Shown: positions 47,073-60,410 of the stretch, one piece after another
Position numbering within the stretch: the first letter of the stretch is position 1
Layout: each line of letters opens with the position of its first letter
DNA from: Euryodendron excelsum
Taxonomy: Eukaryota > Streptophyta > Magnoliopsida > Ericales > Pentaphylacaceae
Length of the DNA: 64,000 nt
Direction of reading: 5' to 3'
NCBI GenBank assembly: GCA_033060915.1
Contig: CM065394.1
Span: forward strand, 30,718,001-30,782,000
Made by a program: the position numbers and the translations under genes
Notes under the pieces: generated by a model
Told to the model about the DNA's origin: nothing
What the model saw: the letters and a program-made list of their open reading frames with translations, nothing else
Database searches by the model: none

Positions 47073-48893
47073 TTAATTTTATTGTAGATTTTTTTGTTCA
47101 TTTACTCAAGTTGAATAACCTATGACATCTCATGATCTCATCATTAGCATGAATTTTGGATTCCACCTACATGATCTTTCTCAACAATTGACCACAACTT
47201 TGGATTTTCTCTCTTTATCTTATGATGACAACTATGCAAGTAGTCATCTTTTCAATGATATCATACAGTTATAATACCCCAATTGAATGAATTATTTTTG
47301 ATAAAGATATGATCATGAAATGTGGGTCAATAATTGTACCAAAAGAAGGGAGCATTTTGATATGAGAGTCCATTTCGTCATTGATCACTTTGAATCTTTT
47401 TACTCCCTTAATAAAAAAAAATTTCATTCTCAAATTTTTTCCCCCTTATTAAATCCTCTTTTTGGTACAAAAGTCAGACTGCCTGAAAATTAGGGCAATG
47501 TCTATTAATGAGAGAGTTGGTCATCAATGACATGTACATTATAAGGCTTAGTATAGAGTCCATCATTCTGGTTCCTTAGAGGGCTCTCATGAGATGGCCT
47601 ACCATATTTACTTCTTTCAGGTCTTTGCTATATATGTGGGACATGCTCTTCTCACTTTGTTTGGCACCTTTTGCTATTGTTTTGGCTGGCTGTGTTTGTT
47701 TCACCGGATTGGACTACTAATTATGTTTTTGGGATAAACAATATGACAAGGGTCTTTTATTCCATATGTGTATGATTAATGATTAATGATTCGTTTAGAA
47801 TTTGAATTTTTAGTAAAAAAAAAGATATAAAAAAATGTAAAAAAAAGTAAATAAATTTTGAGATCCAAACAGAGTCTAAATAATTTCGGAATTCAGGATT
47901 GTAGGCCAAATTATAACATTACCCATTGAGCAAAAAAACGTGACTTTTTGTGCAAGGCTGAATCTGCACAATAAGAAAGCAGTGGCACTTTTTTTTTTCC
48001 CCTTTTAGCCAAAAACTAGAAGACCCTACTCCCTTTATCCTATTCTCATATTCTATGCTCTTGATTTCTTCTTATGGTATCTCAGGGTTGCCTCCAAATC
48101 ACTTGACCATAAATTGATATTGTAATAATGTTGACTGAACATATTATTAGTTACTCATGCACATAATTTTGTTTTATCAAATGGATAACTCAAGAACATC
48201 CTTGCTACTAGTTGGCCAAGGTTCACAATCTCTATGATCTAGAGAAAGTTAAGTGATGTTAGTATCATTATGAATGGAAAGACCGATTTGCCCCTTAGCA
48301 TGTGTCTCAATTTTATTGCATTTTATAACACCTGCTTCAGAAGGGCATTTTATAGCCTTGCTTCCATTTAATTTTCTGGCAATGAAGGTACGTTGTTTTG
48401 AGGTCACAGCAGAGCTCAACTTGTGTGTTCAACATAAAAACATGAATTTAATTTCCATGGGAACTTTTGCAAACTTATATATGTTGTTCAAGCTCTACCA
48501 TGATGGTGCAATGTCTCTAATAGCCTGCTTGAAACTTGGGCAAAGGGAGTAAAGGGAATGAAAATTTTTAAATCACTTTTTGTCTTTCTCTCTCTTCTTT
48601 ATTTTCCTTTCATTTTCTTTATAAAACCAAATAGGGAGAAAAAATATTATTTTTTCATTTTCTCTTTTCTTTTATTTTTCCTTCCCTTCTGTCCACTAAG
48701 TTCCAAACAAGCTATAAATATTTGAGTTACAAGACTGATGAGGAAGGCAGGCTTGATCCAGCTTGAGTACGGGTTTGATTACGGAAAAACTGAAAAATGA
48801 GAGAGAAGAACCATAAATTCAAACCCAGAACAATGTTTATGCCTAGAAAATTCCCATGAAATTGAAACTCATTTGCATTGTAATTTTTGAAAA

Positions 48894-49075
48894 AGTAAAT
48901 GCTATTCTTACAAAAAATTCATACAGAAAAACTCACCTGAATAATGTGACAGTGATAGTTTTATAATTAAAAATCATTATGATTGGTGTTTTGTTTTGAA
49001 GTAAAAGACTCTCATTTAGATACATCATTCTATATAAAAATTTTGTATAAATTTTTTGTTTATATAGCGTTACCC
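48894..49075. mobile_element. MITE-like element with 9-bp duplication, copy 2
   Basis: 182 bp bounded by AGTAAATGCTAT and ATAGCGTTACCC, an imperfect inverted pair. TTTTGAAAA flanks it at 48885-48893 and 49076-49084. A 9-bp duplication suggests Mutator-type movement. The flanks are AT-rich, so a chance match is possible. Confidence 0.55.
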
Positions 49076-51110
49076 TTTTGAAAATTGAAAAATCATTCAT
49101 CTAGATATTGTGCTAATGTGCTTCAAGAATGCCTTTATTCATGCTTTGAACATATTCTTTGTTGTTGGGTCCTCCAGGGCTTGGAAATGATCAATTTTCT
49201 TCTTCAGGCTGTGAGACCTTTTTGCAATGCATCTACTGTAGACAACCCACCTGTAGAGTATGTGTTGCCCATCCGTCTCCTTGCCTTTTGAAAGTCTCAC
49301 CTCAAAGCTGCAAAGTCATTGGGGATTGATGTCTGGTGGTGGCGGTGCCATACTGCCACGTCCACATTAATGTTTCCAACTAGCAAAATTGCCAAAACAG
49401 GGTTGCATGGGCAAAAGGGCATAACCTGTATTTTTTTTTTTTTTTAAGAGACATCCTGGATTGTTTTTTTTATCTAGCAACCACAAGTTCCAAGGATATT
49501 CATTTTAATTTCCATTTTGCCCTTCATCAACAGTGATTTTGACCCATTAGCCCCTGTTTAATCTCTAAACACCCCAAAGTCACTTAAAAGCAGTTTATTT
49601 AGCTTATTTCTTTATATTATATAGTTTCTTATGCAATACTGATATAATGGATGACGTCTCACTTTGTCTTGAATTTTTGTATCTGTTTTATAATTTTTTA
49701 ATTTTATAACATTATTATTGTTAGCACAGTTTATTACCTTTATAACCACTAAAGTTACTTTGATATGAGACTGAAAGTTGATTTTGGATTATATGTATTT
49801 TAGCCAGAATGGATGGGTTTTATCCGAGAATTAGAATCATTCTTGGGAAAAATGACTAGAAATTGTGAAACAAACAAAAGTCGGCGGAAATATTGATATT
49901 GAGTGAGGACAATCATTGGACTCTCTTGTCATCCAAGTGAATTTTTCATAAGCAGGGGGTAAAATTTTAAAACCAACGGAGAAGAGCCACTCTTCTTTCT
50001 TTTAAAATGTCGAGGAACTTTAGACAACTGTGTAAAATCTCTAGCCGGTTTACTCAGCTGACAAAGAGCGTGATGTAGCAGTGTATTAATTGTGTGATGT
50101 TGGCATTATTTTAGTTCCAATCGTCTGCATTGCATAAAAGATTATTGAAAGAAAATTATTACACTGAAATCGTTTACTCTGGACCTGTTACTTACGATTA
50201 GTGTCTAAGCGGAAACTGTTTTGCCAATATCTAGAATAATTTACTCATTGCATGGATCCAAAGAACACTGTATTGAGCAAATTCTCTCACATTAATAAAT
50301 AATAATAAACAGAAGGTACTACCATATAGTAATAATTATAAACCAAAATCAGGAAGTGAGTGAGTTTGGAGTAGAAGATGAGCAATTAAAATGACAGATT
50401 CTTCATTTGTTTTCTTGTGGCCGTCCCCTTTTTCGCTGATAACTGTCGGAGAGCAACAGAGAGACAGCTGTCTCATAGGCGAAAGACCCACTCCGTTAAT
50501 GCTGTATATCTCACAATCTTCAAGGAAAAACACCATGTGGAAGCACTAAACAGTAAATCTATTACACTTCAGGTATCCGAACGTCTCAAATCCTAAGCTT
50601 TCATTGCAGAAGAGCCAAGACATCAATTTATTTTCTCTCTTGGTTGGCTCTCTCTCTCTCTGCTTTTTTTGTCCTTCAAAGAACGAATACTACTCCTGCC
50701 CATTATAAAACAGAAGTTTGTTCAATAACTATGTTTCTCCTTGATGGGTCTTGCTTAAATTGCTTGATTATAGAGTTTATCCCATGAAACTCTTCGCTCT
50801 TGTAAGCTGAGTTTCAGATTTTATCCGCTTCTGCTTCTGCTTCTTGGGGTTTGTTTAACTTGTTCAACAGTCCAACGTTGTAAAGCATCACACTTCAGCT
50901 CCAAAGGTAGGATTTTCATTTCTTTTTGTCACTGAACTTTCTTGGGTTTTCTCGAAGGAAATACTCGTACAATCAGATATTTCAATCCAAACTTGTCACT
51001 ACCCTGTTTAATCTTTCATGGGTCTGCCACTCTGCATCCCCTTTTTTTTTCTCTTCTTGGGCTTTTCTTCTTCTGATAACTGAGTTCGCTTGTTGAATAA
51101 AATAACATTC

Positions 51111-54100
51111 ATGGGGTGGTCTAGCTTGTTCTTACTTCTATGCCTTTCATGGAGTTTCTTTATTTTGGGTACCCATGAGTTACAGTCTTCACAAACCCAA
51201 GTACTTCTTCAGCTCAGGAAGCATTTGGAGTACCCAAAGCAATTGGAGATTTGGTACAATAGTAGCATAGATTTCTGCCATTTGTCATCTTCCCAAGTAA
51301 ACATCACATGCCAGGACAACTTTGTCACTGAGCTCAAGATCTTGGGTGACAAGCCAAATAAGGTAACCAACTTCAATGGATTTGCAATTCCAAATCAAAC
51401 TCTATCAGACAGCTTCTCCATGGATTCCTTCGCAGCCACCTTGGCAAGGCTAACCAGCTTGAGAGTTCTTACTCTGGTGTCTTTGGGAATTTGGGGTCCT
51501 CTTCCTGACAAGATCCGTAGACTATATTCACTCGAACATTTAGATTTGAGTTCAAATTTTCTTTTTGGTTCTATTCCTCCTCAGATTTCTAGAATGGTGA
51601 AGCTTCAAAATCTTACACTAGATGGCAACTTCTTCAATGGTACCTTCCCTCATTGGTTTGATTCATTGTCAAGCCTAACAAATTTAAGCTTGAGGGACAA
51701 CCATTTGAGTGGTCCATTACTGTCTTCAATACAGAGAATTACCACTCTGACTGTTCTTGCTTTGTCAAACAATGAAATCTCTGGTAAATTACCTGTAATG
51801 CCCAAAGGTTTGGCAATGGCTCTTCTCAGCAACAATTCCTTCTCTGGAGAGATTCCAAGGCAATATAGCCAATTGGTTCAGCTTCAACACCTTGATCTCT
51901 CATTCAATTTCCTAAGAGGAACACCTCCTGCTGCACTTTTCTCTTTGCCCAGCATCAGTTATTTAAATTTGGCATCAAATATGTTGAGTGGCTCACTTCC
52001 AATCCATTTGACTTGTGGCAATCTTCAGTTTGTTGATATATCAAATAACCGAATCAGAGGTTGGTTGCCTTCTTGTTTGAGCACTGCATCAGATAAGAGA
52101 GTTGTTAAGTATGATTGGAATTGCTTGTCAACTGAGTTGGGACATCAGCATCCCGAATCATATTGTATAGAAGTCCACATGACGAGGAAAGAATCCAGAG
52201 CTAAGAATGTAGGGATATTAGTGGGTATCATTGGAGGAGTTTTTATAATTCTGGTGCTTTTAGCATTTGGATTTCTTGTTGTTTGTAGAAGATATTGCCC
52301 TCATGGAACATCGGAGCAACATTTACTGCATAAGGCAACTCGGGATAACTGTGTGTCCGGGTACTCCTCTGATATCCTAACAAATGCAAGTAGGTCACTG
52401 GTTGTTGAAATCTCTCTTTAATATTTTTTTTTTTTTAGTTCAAATAACACTTGTTGAACCTTAGTTTTCTTTCAAAGGAGGTTTATTAGAAGTTTGTGAA
52501 TGTAATTCTGCACAATTAATGGCAGTTTTAATTGGTGTCCTCTTTTCTTCAGGATTTATTTCTGAAGCAGCAAAGTTAGGCACAGGAGGTATCCCATTGT
52601 GTCGTTTGTTTTCTTTAGAAGAATTAATGGGAGCTACAAACAACTTCGATGAGTCTACCCTAATGGGTGAAGGTTCATATGGCAAGGTAACATCTAACAT
52701 ATATAATGTGCTCTACAGCTTTACAGAATATAGTTATTCATCTCGATTGCTTTTTTTTCTTTTCAGTTATTTCACAATCAAAATAAGTTAAGAATCAACC
52801 TTCAATCAGATACTCTAGAATTAGATCACATTACAAGCTAATCTCACTTGTGCTCTGATCTATCCTGGTGTGGTGACTCTAGTGCTTAGGCTTTTATCCA
52901 TGTTTAGTTGTACCTATTTAACTTCTTCCTTCTGTTTTGGCAGCTTTACAAAGGAAGATTGGAGGATGGGACCCAAGTAGCCATAAGATACCTGACTGTG
53001 TCGAAAAGATATACAATCCGGAATCTTAAACTCAGGTTGGACTTGCTTGCGAAGCTTCGGCACCCACATTTGGTTTGCCTCTTGGGGCACTGCATTGATG
53101 GCGGCAGAAGAGTGGAACCTAACGCTAACAAAGTCTATCTGATATATGAATATGTGCCCCATGGGAATTATCGTACTCATCTTTTGGGTAAGCTGAAAAC
53201 ATCAAATAAGTAATAGTTACTTGTTGGATATATTCTGTTTATATTCGTTCACTACTGTATGAATGAGTCAAACAATGCATGTCTGTTGTAATAAAAGCAG
53301 AAACATTCTGTAAAACTGAAATTTCATAAATGGGATAGGGGTGTGCATGAACGAACCCCATTTTGTTGGTGGATTGAATTTATCAATGGGGATGTGAACT
53401 ATTTTTATAACTTTCTATGCAGAGAATAGTCCAGAAAGGGCTCTCAAATGGTCAGAGAGACTAGCAGTTTTAATTGGAGTTGCAAAGGCTGTGCACTTTC
53501 TACATACTGGAATAATTCCCGGTTTCTTCAACAATCGATTGAAAGCAAATAATATACTGCTGAATGAGCATCGGATGGCAAAGCTGAGTGACTATGGTCT
53601 CTCTATTATTGCAGAAGCAACTGATATATCTGAGGTATGTCTCCGTACTATGTTAGATTAGTTGGTTAAAATTCTTGGTTTGTCCCTACTCCTAACTGTA
53701 AATATCACTCATTTTCTCGGCTTGCAGGCTAAGGGAGATGGTCTTAAATCATGGTACGGGCTCTGTTTGAGTCTTGGATTTTATTGAACTTGCTGAAGCA
53801 AGTTGAGTGCATTAGTAGCTATTTATGGATGTTTAACAATGAACCAATCTTTGCAGCCAAATGAAATGCTTGGAGGATGATGTTTATAGCTTTGGGTTCA
53901 TATTACTTGAGTCACTCCTGGGGCCAACGATATCTGCAAGAAAGGAGGCATTTCTGCTAAATGAAATGGTATATATCATGAGCTAGTTATGAACAAAAAC
54001 AACTGTTATATGTATTGGAAGCAGCTGCTTTAAGATTTGCCTTTGCTGAAACTTTGTTCTGCATCTTATAGGTGCCCTTTGGCAGCCAGGATGGCCGGAG

Positions 54101-54302
54101 GGAAATTGCCGATCCCCTTGTACTCGCCTCTTGCTCACAAGAATCTTTGTCGATAGTAATCTCCATAGCAAACAAATGCATTTCTCCTGATTCATTGACT
54201 CGTCCCTCTCTTGAGGATGTCCTATGGAACTTACAGTATGCAGCTCAAGTACAGGAAATTGCTGATGGTGACCAAAGATCTGATTCTGTGTTGCATTCCT
54301 AA
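51111..54302 (+). CDS. LRR receptor-like protein with inactive kinase domain
   Basis: Seven exons (51111-52389, 52553-52686, 52944-53187, 53423-53634, 53728-53753, 53857-53968, 54072-54302) give 745 residues, resembling plant inactive LRR receptor-like kinases of the At3g03770 type. Order: signal peptide (SSLFLLLCLSWSFFIL), LRRs at ~100-345 (LEHLDLSSNFLFGSIPP, LQHLDLSFNF), a membrane helix at ~366-391 (NVGILVGIIGGVFIILVLLA), then a kinase-like domain from ~446. Catalytic sites are altered: VAIK is VAIR, the HRD loop reads IIPGFFNNRLKANNILL, and DFG is DYG. It is therefore a probable plasma-membrane pseudokinase acting as scaffold or co-receptor. Exon 5 is only 26 nt. A leader exon ending near 50906 (CCAAAG|GTAGG) is likely. 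The ATG at 51111 was chosen because no ATG lies upstream in frame. Confidence 0.94.
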
Positions 54303-54531
54303 ATTGTGTCTGTGGGGAGCTGCTTCAAACATTTATCTTTGGGTTAAAAATCATGAAGATGACTCAACTTTTGCAGCTTTCACCACACTTTGCCTTTAGT
54401 TTTGTTACTAAGAACTGTAATATATATGAATTTGTGTGAGTTCAAATGGGGGGTGATTTGTTTCTGTAAAATTTAGATGCTTTTGGTCCTCTGGATGTTC
54501 TTATGTATGACAACTGTGTTCTTTTAAAGGA

Positions 54532-54850
54532 TGTATCCCTTGTGAAAGTGTGTTTCTTTCTTGATCTGCACAGTGGGACAGTTTTGAGCATCTGGACGGG
54601 GAAAACAAATTATGGGGAAAATGTATGCATAAATTACTTTCTAATCTAATATTTTGTTACTCACAAAAAAAAATTAAATGTGTTTATTAATGTGGATTGG
54701 CATTGTGTTTTGTGGTTGAAAAAACAAATTGAAAAAATTGATATATGTATAGTATTACCCAAAGAAATCTTGAAATTATACAACAGATATAAGGTGATTA
54801 TCATACTAAGATGCTGCATTTGTTGTGAATAGGGAGCATTTTATAGCAAA
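54532..54850 (+). repeat. duplicated 3'-flank block, copy A
   Basis: Shares the ordered phrases TGTGAAAGTGTGTTTC, GATCTGCAC and GATGCTGCATTTGTTGTGAAT with copy B at 56092-56330, 1.5 kb downstream. Spacing between the phrases differs through indels. Confidence 0.75.
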
Positions 54851-55514
54851 CCCAAAAGTACGGCCAGGGGAAACAAATACAAAAAAAAAAAAAAAAAAAG
54901 AAGGATAAATTGCATTGATCACCCCTAAAGTTTTACAAAATATAAGATAATATTTCTCACTTATTGATAATTATACTGACTACTCTTGTTAGAGTTTTTC
55001 GACAAACTGTGTTAACCGAGACTATTCAATTAGTTTTTGCCCTTTGCTTAAACATATTTTGATATTATAAAAACTAGATTTTTTTACAATATAAAAACCA
55101 AATTTTTTGTATTATACTGTATAGCCACGAGAAAGCTGACCATCGCCGGGACAACTGTGCCATGGGATAAGTAAGGAGCAATATTATACTGTACCGGCAT
55201 TGTCAAAAACCTTACCAACGTTGCCAATATTGCCATTTTCTCAAAGAGGGTTTGAGAGAGAGAGAGAGTTGCGAGAAAATAATAGGTACAAAAATGTGAG
55301 TTGATATCGTGTGTATATATATAGAGTGTTTGAACTCACTTTATTTAATAATTCATGATTTATATTTATAATTTTTTTAAATTATATTTAAATAATGATA
55401 AAAAATAATTAAATTTTTTTTTTTGTATTTAATTATATATTTTTAAAACTAGCTTATAGGCATATAAGAGGTAACCCAACACCCATACTCATCTCGTTGG
55501 CACCACTGTGGGTA

Positions 55515-55590
55515 GCTGCGGCCATGGCCCCTAGACCCTTCATGTATCATTTCAAAAAAGAAGTTTGACGTAACAGTTTTTATTGCTTGT
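55515..55590 (+). repeat. dispersed repeat, copy 1
   Basis: AGACCCTTCATGTATCATTT and the following AGTTTGACGTAACAG..TTGCT match 60353-60405 (AGACCCTTCCTGTATCATTT, AGTTTGAAGTAACAG..TTGCT). Both copies also have AT-rich flanks. The type of element is unknown. Confidence 0.65.
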
Positions 55591-56091
55591 CAGACATCAT
55601 CTATTATTATATTTTAATCACTTTTTCATCGATCTTATTATTTTCTTTCTTTTTTTGGTATATAATTTTAAAATAATAATTTTTTCTTCTTTTTTCTTTT
55701 TTTTAAAGCAAACAAAATAAAATTTTTAATTTTTGTACAATTTCATTTTTATTTCCTCTACTTTTCACAAGTTTCTAACACACCATTATATTTTGGGATC
55801 GCAATACCGAATTGTACATTGCACAAAGAAAATTTTTTATATACTTTAAATCAGCTGGCGGATGATTAGATATCTTTAATCAGATGGCCTCCTCATGTAA
55901 AAACCAGCCTCTACGACTTATTTACAGTACGCTAAAATCTTTAGTATAAAAAAATAATAATTTTTACATGTTTATCTTTTGAAAAAGACCTTTGTTCTAT
56001 TTTACAAATAAAAATTAGCATTATGATAAATTAAAACTATAAAACTTAATTATTTAAATAAAAATAAGAGTACTAAAGTCAGATTTAATGA

Positions 56092-56330
56092 AAGCTTGTA
56101 TTCCATGTGAAAGTGTGTTTCATTCTCGATCTGCACGGTAGGGATATAGTTGAAGAGAATCTGGAAGAAAACAATGAAAAATGAAGTATTCAGAAATTCA
56201 CTAATATGAAATATACGAGGATTAGATATGAAATTATGGATTTGTTGAATTTGTTGTAAATATATGAAAATTGAAGTATACGATGCTGCATTTGTTGTGA
56301 ATATGGGAGTATATTTTCTGTCAAACCAAG
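56092..56330 (+). repeat. duplicated 3'-flank block, copy B
   Basis: Second copy of the block at 54532-54850, with the same phrase order. It suggests that sequence downstream of the receptor gene was duplicated in tandem and the copies then diverged. Confidence 0.75.
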
Positions 56331-58295
56331 ACTGGTGATATTACCAATATTTGCACAAAAGCTCGCTACTTCTCAACTGCCAAAGCTATATATTACAAAA
56401 TTGCATTGTCACAAAGAGCATCACCAACCAATCTTTAAATTTATTTTTATTTTGATAATTTTTTTAAATTTAAAGTTTATGGATCTCTTTTTTTTTTACA
56501 TTGTTACTCAGATCTTTTCAATCTGCATTTTTAACATTTAGTATTCAAATCACTTTTCTTTTATTTAAAAAGGTAAAAAATCACATATTATGGTCCTATT
56601 TGATTCAAAATGTAAGTATTTGTTACAATATTTTAATCTAAATTATAATTGTTTATCACATATTGAAATAAAATTGAATTACAGAGCTAGTTAGTGTCAC
56701 AATTTCACTTTCAGAGGGCTAGTTAGAGTCACAATTCAACTTTTAGATAATTTTTTAATGTAATAATCTATTCATGAAATTGCAAATTATATTACATTAA
56801 AAATTTTAAAAACTCATTATAAACTAATGAAATAGATTTCCATCCAAAAAAATTTAAAGACCTTCAAATTTGAAGGCTCCCAATAAAGGCTACATTTATT
56901 TTTTAAAATTTTTAAAGAAATGAAAATTAGTTAGAGTTAAAAATTTGGAACTCACTGTCATATTCTTTTAATCAAAAGGAGAGTTACCACTTAACTAACT
57001 AACAACGAGCTAGTTACACTGGTTAGAGATTGGTTTGCTAATCTCACCGACTTTCACCATTCGGTTCAATTTACCAATTAACCCAATAAGGGATATCAAA
57101 ATTGATAAATTCCAAATCACAATAGGATAGATTTAGCTTATTTTATTTTTAGCTTATAAGTAAAAAATTAAAAAAAAATTATCTTTTTTTCTTTTAAAAA
57201 CTAAGACTAGCAGAAAAGCATAAAAACAAAACAAAAAAAAAAAAAAGCTACAAAAGATTTGTCTTAGCTAAAAAAAATATTTAAAATAAGTACTACCAAA
57301 TAGAACCTCTCAAGCTGCTATTACATTTTTCACTCACACCTGATATGTCATAATTATCTTCTGATACATGTTTTCTAATATAAGTTTTGCTTTTACCACC
57401 AAAAAAAAAAAAGTAATACAAGTTTTATGCAAATGAATCAAGTATTCGCAAACAATTTATAAGAATTAACCACAAGAACATTTGCCTTTGGAGAGAATTA
57501 AAAACAATACCTCAACAACTAAACAACTAAAGTACTCAACCACAAGGTCATTTGTCTTTGAAGAGAATTGATAACAAGACCTCAACAACTAGGGTACTGA
57601 TACTCTCAATTGAATGTCATTAAACTATACAAGCATCAACACTTTGGAAATTCTTACGAACATAAATTTGTTATCAATTGTTCAAAAATGGCAACCACCC
57701 AATTTTACATTTGAATTGTAATTTTAACAAAAAATTGTTCTATTAAAATTTAAAATTAGCGATGAATTGTGGTTTTAAGAAAGTAAAATAGCCCCCTCTC
57801 TCAAATAAATAAATATTTAGTTGTGTAACAGTATCGACTACGATCACTAATATTTTATTTTTACAGTGAACTTATAAAATACATAAAAAATATATATATT
57901 ATCCAAAATTTCAAAAAACTACCTTTGTAATACCGATTCGTGAAAGCATCATTAGTAAAAATATTGAAAACATATCTACAACGCACATACTCATATATAA
58001 ATAATAATATATTTGAATAAAAATATATAAAAACAAATATATTTATTAAATAAATTTCAATTATTTGTCCATCAATTTTTCAAAAAATACTTAGATTTAT
58101 GTTATTTAAAATGAATAAATTAAATACGATAATTACAGTAGTAATTTTTTTTTACTTAATTACAAAAGTTTTTATCCAAAATGTCATTTTATGCTTTAAT
58201 ATTATAATAATACATGCGATAACAAACTATTCAAATTAAAATTTTAAAATTTAATCAATTACATTTAAAATTTTGATAAAAAAATAAATTTGCTC

Positions 58296-58688
58296 CTAAT
58301 TTACCAATTTAGAAAATGAAGTACAATTTACAAGAACTAGATTACTTAACAGATAACACTGTCAGTTTTTGTTTTTTGTTGTGTATTTTAACTGTGTATT
58401 TTTTGTGGTCTGGTGATGGGCATTTTCTAATTTACCAATTTAGAAAATGAAATACAGTTTACAAGAACTAGATTACTTAACAGGTAACACTGTCAGTTTT
58501 TATTTTTTGTTGTGTATTTTTACTGTGTATTTTTTGTAGTCTGGTGATGGGCATTTTCTAATTTACCAATTTAGAAAATGAAATACAGTTTACAAGAACT
58601 AGATTACTTAACAGGTAACACTGTCAGTTTTTATTTTTTGTTGTGTATTTTTACTATGTATTTTTTGTAGTCTGGTGATGGGCATTTG
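58296..58688 (+). repeat. 131-bp tandem repeat, three copies
   Basis: Units begin CTAATTTACCAATTTAG at 58296, 58427 and 58558, exactly 131 bases apart. Each runs through AACACTGTCAGTTTTT and TTTGTTGTGTATTTT to TCTGGTGATGGGCATTT. Copies 2 and 3 are almost identical and copy 1 differs at several bases, so the last duplication is recent. Confidence 0.95.
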
Positions 58689-59550
58689 TAGATTACCGTT
58701 GTATCAACGGTACCGAAGCAATATATTAAAAATAAATAACACACCTATTTTAATGTTTTTGTCTTCTTTTTTTGAATTTTGTAAAAAAACTAAAAATAAA
58801 AAATTTAAGCAAGCACTATTTTTTATTTAAAAAAAAAATAAAAAATAAAAACAAAAGACGTTACCAAACAAGATTGTAAGTTTCCTTCCTGTTGTTTTTC
58901 CAGACTCTTACCGTTCATTTCGTTCTATTCCAAGAGTGTTTGGATTACTTTTTAAAAAGGCTATAATTTATAAGTGTATGTTATTATTAAAAAGTCACTT
59001 ATTTAAATAAAATTTTCAAGCTCAAATTAGTTTTAAAAAATTACTTTTTCTTAAGTAAAACTAAACACAACTTAAAAAATCATAAGTTGAAGTTATAAGT
59101 TACTAAAACAAACAATCCAAACACCCCCTCCGCATTGTACAGGAGTCTAGTTTTTCAATTCGCTTTTAGACCCTTTTGTATGCTTTCAAAGAAGACAGTT
59201 AGATGCAACAACTTTCATCAAATGTCAAATGATCAAATCCCATCGTGGAACTTCGAGTTCTATGCGAAGCTCAATACGTGTGTATGTATATACATATATA
59301 AATGAAAAAATTTTAATTCATTTTTCTCCAACTTTTAATTTTTTTAAAAAAATACGGATCATATTCTTGGTATTTTTTATAGTGTTTTATTTATTTCATA
59401 TAAATTTCACATTATTATTATTAATTATATAGTAAAATTTTCAAATTTTCTCAAATTATGTTCTTTTTAAAGAATCTTTAACTAAGCACAAAAGTTAATT
59501 ATTTTTGGTTCTTTCCTTGTTTAGTTACTAATTAGGTGTCAACCCGTACA

Positions 59551-59553
<3 letters not shown>

Positions 59554-59592
<39 letters not shown>
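59554..59592 (+). repeat. (AT)n microsatellite
   Basis: About 19 consecutive AT units, the longest of several in this intergenic region. Confidence 0.95.
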
Positions 59593-59595
<3 letters not shown>

Positions 59596-60344
59596 TATCA
59601 TATTATAAAAGTAATTTTATCTTTTATATATATATATATATATATTTCTTACAAAACTAATACATCGTATCGTGTCTCTAAAATATAAATAGATATTGAT
59701 ATATATATGATATTTTATTTAATTATAATCACTTTTTTTTAGATATTAAGTTCAGAAATAATCCTGATAACCTGAAATTATATATATGTATCTTATCTAT
59801 ATTATAAAACTAATCTTATCTTATATATAAATATATATATATATATCTTATATAAAATAAATTCAATAATTATCTAATTAATTGTCCCTGTAACGTGGCA
59901 TTTTAAAAATATTTGAACATTTAGGCGCCACGTAAGAGAGGTAAAATATAAGGACAAACACAGCTTATATATATATATATATATATATGATTTAATAAGG
60001 TAAGAAAAAGAAATAGAGAAGGAAAACAAAAAAGAATTGTTTTCTTTTTACTTTTGTTTTTCTCTTTCATTTTCTATAGATATTTCATTATTTTTCTCTC
60101 CTTGTTTTTGAGTTACAAAATACAAATTAGAGAAAGTGAATTTATTTTGACTTTTCTTCTACTTTTTACAAAACAAAACTAAAAAACATTATTTTTTCTA
60201 TAATTTCTCTCTCAAATTCCTTTCTCTACCATATATCATATATCTTTCTCTTTACTTTTCACGAGTTTCAAATATCTATTTGGGATGAGAATATTAAATT
60301 TTACTTTTTCTATATAAATACAGCAGTGGGATTACCTAGATCCT

Positions 60345-60410
60345 AGAGTCCCAGACCCTTCCTGTATCATTTGAAAATAGAGTTTGAAGTAACAGCTTTT
60401 GTTGCTGTCA
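60345..60410 (+). repeat. dispersed repeat, copy 2
   Basis: Partner of 55515-55590, about 4.8 kb away in the same orientation. Both follow a phrase close to CCTAGA and lie beside T-rich runs. Confidence 0.65.

Larger units (their letters stand above)
45886..50600. other. intergenic DNA between mTERF relic and receptor-like gene
   Basis: AT-rich, with a T23 tract at about 46007, a CT repeat at 46652-46670 and two related MITE-like elements (separate entries). Several short hydrophobic frames (for example 46313-46762) have no recognisable family. No gene is supported. Confidence 0.45.
54303..58295. other. AT-rich intergenic region with duplicated blocks
   Basis: No gene is supported. It holds the receptor gene's 3' UTR, two copies of a flanking block (54532-54850 and 56092-56330), and one copy of a dispersed repeat (near 55520). 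The rest is AT-rich sequence with long A and T runs. Confidence 0.5.

Noticed and set aside
51090..51110. Earlier start of the receptor gene
   Set aside because: The upstream start is TTG; the first ATG is at 51111 and directly begins a signal peptide.
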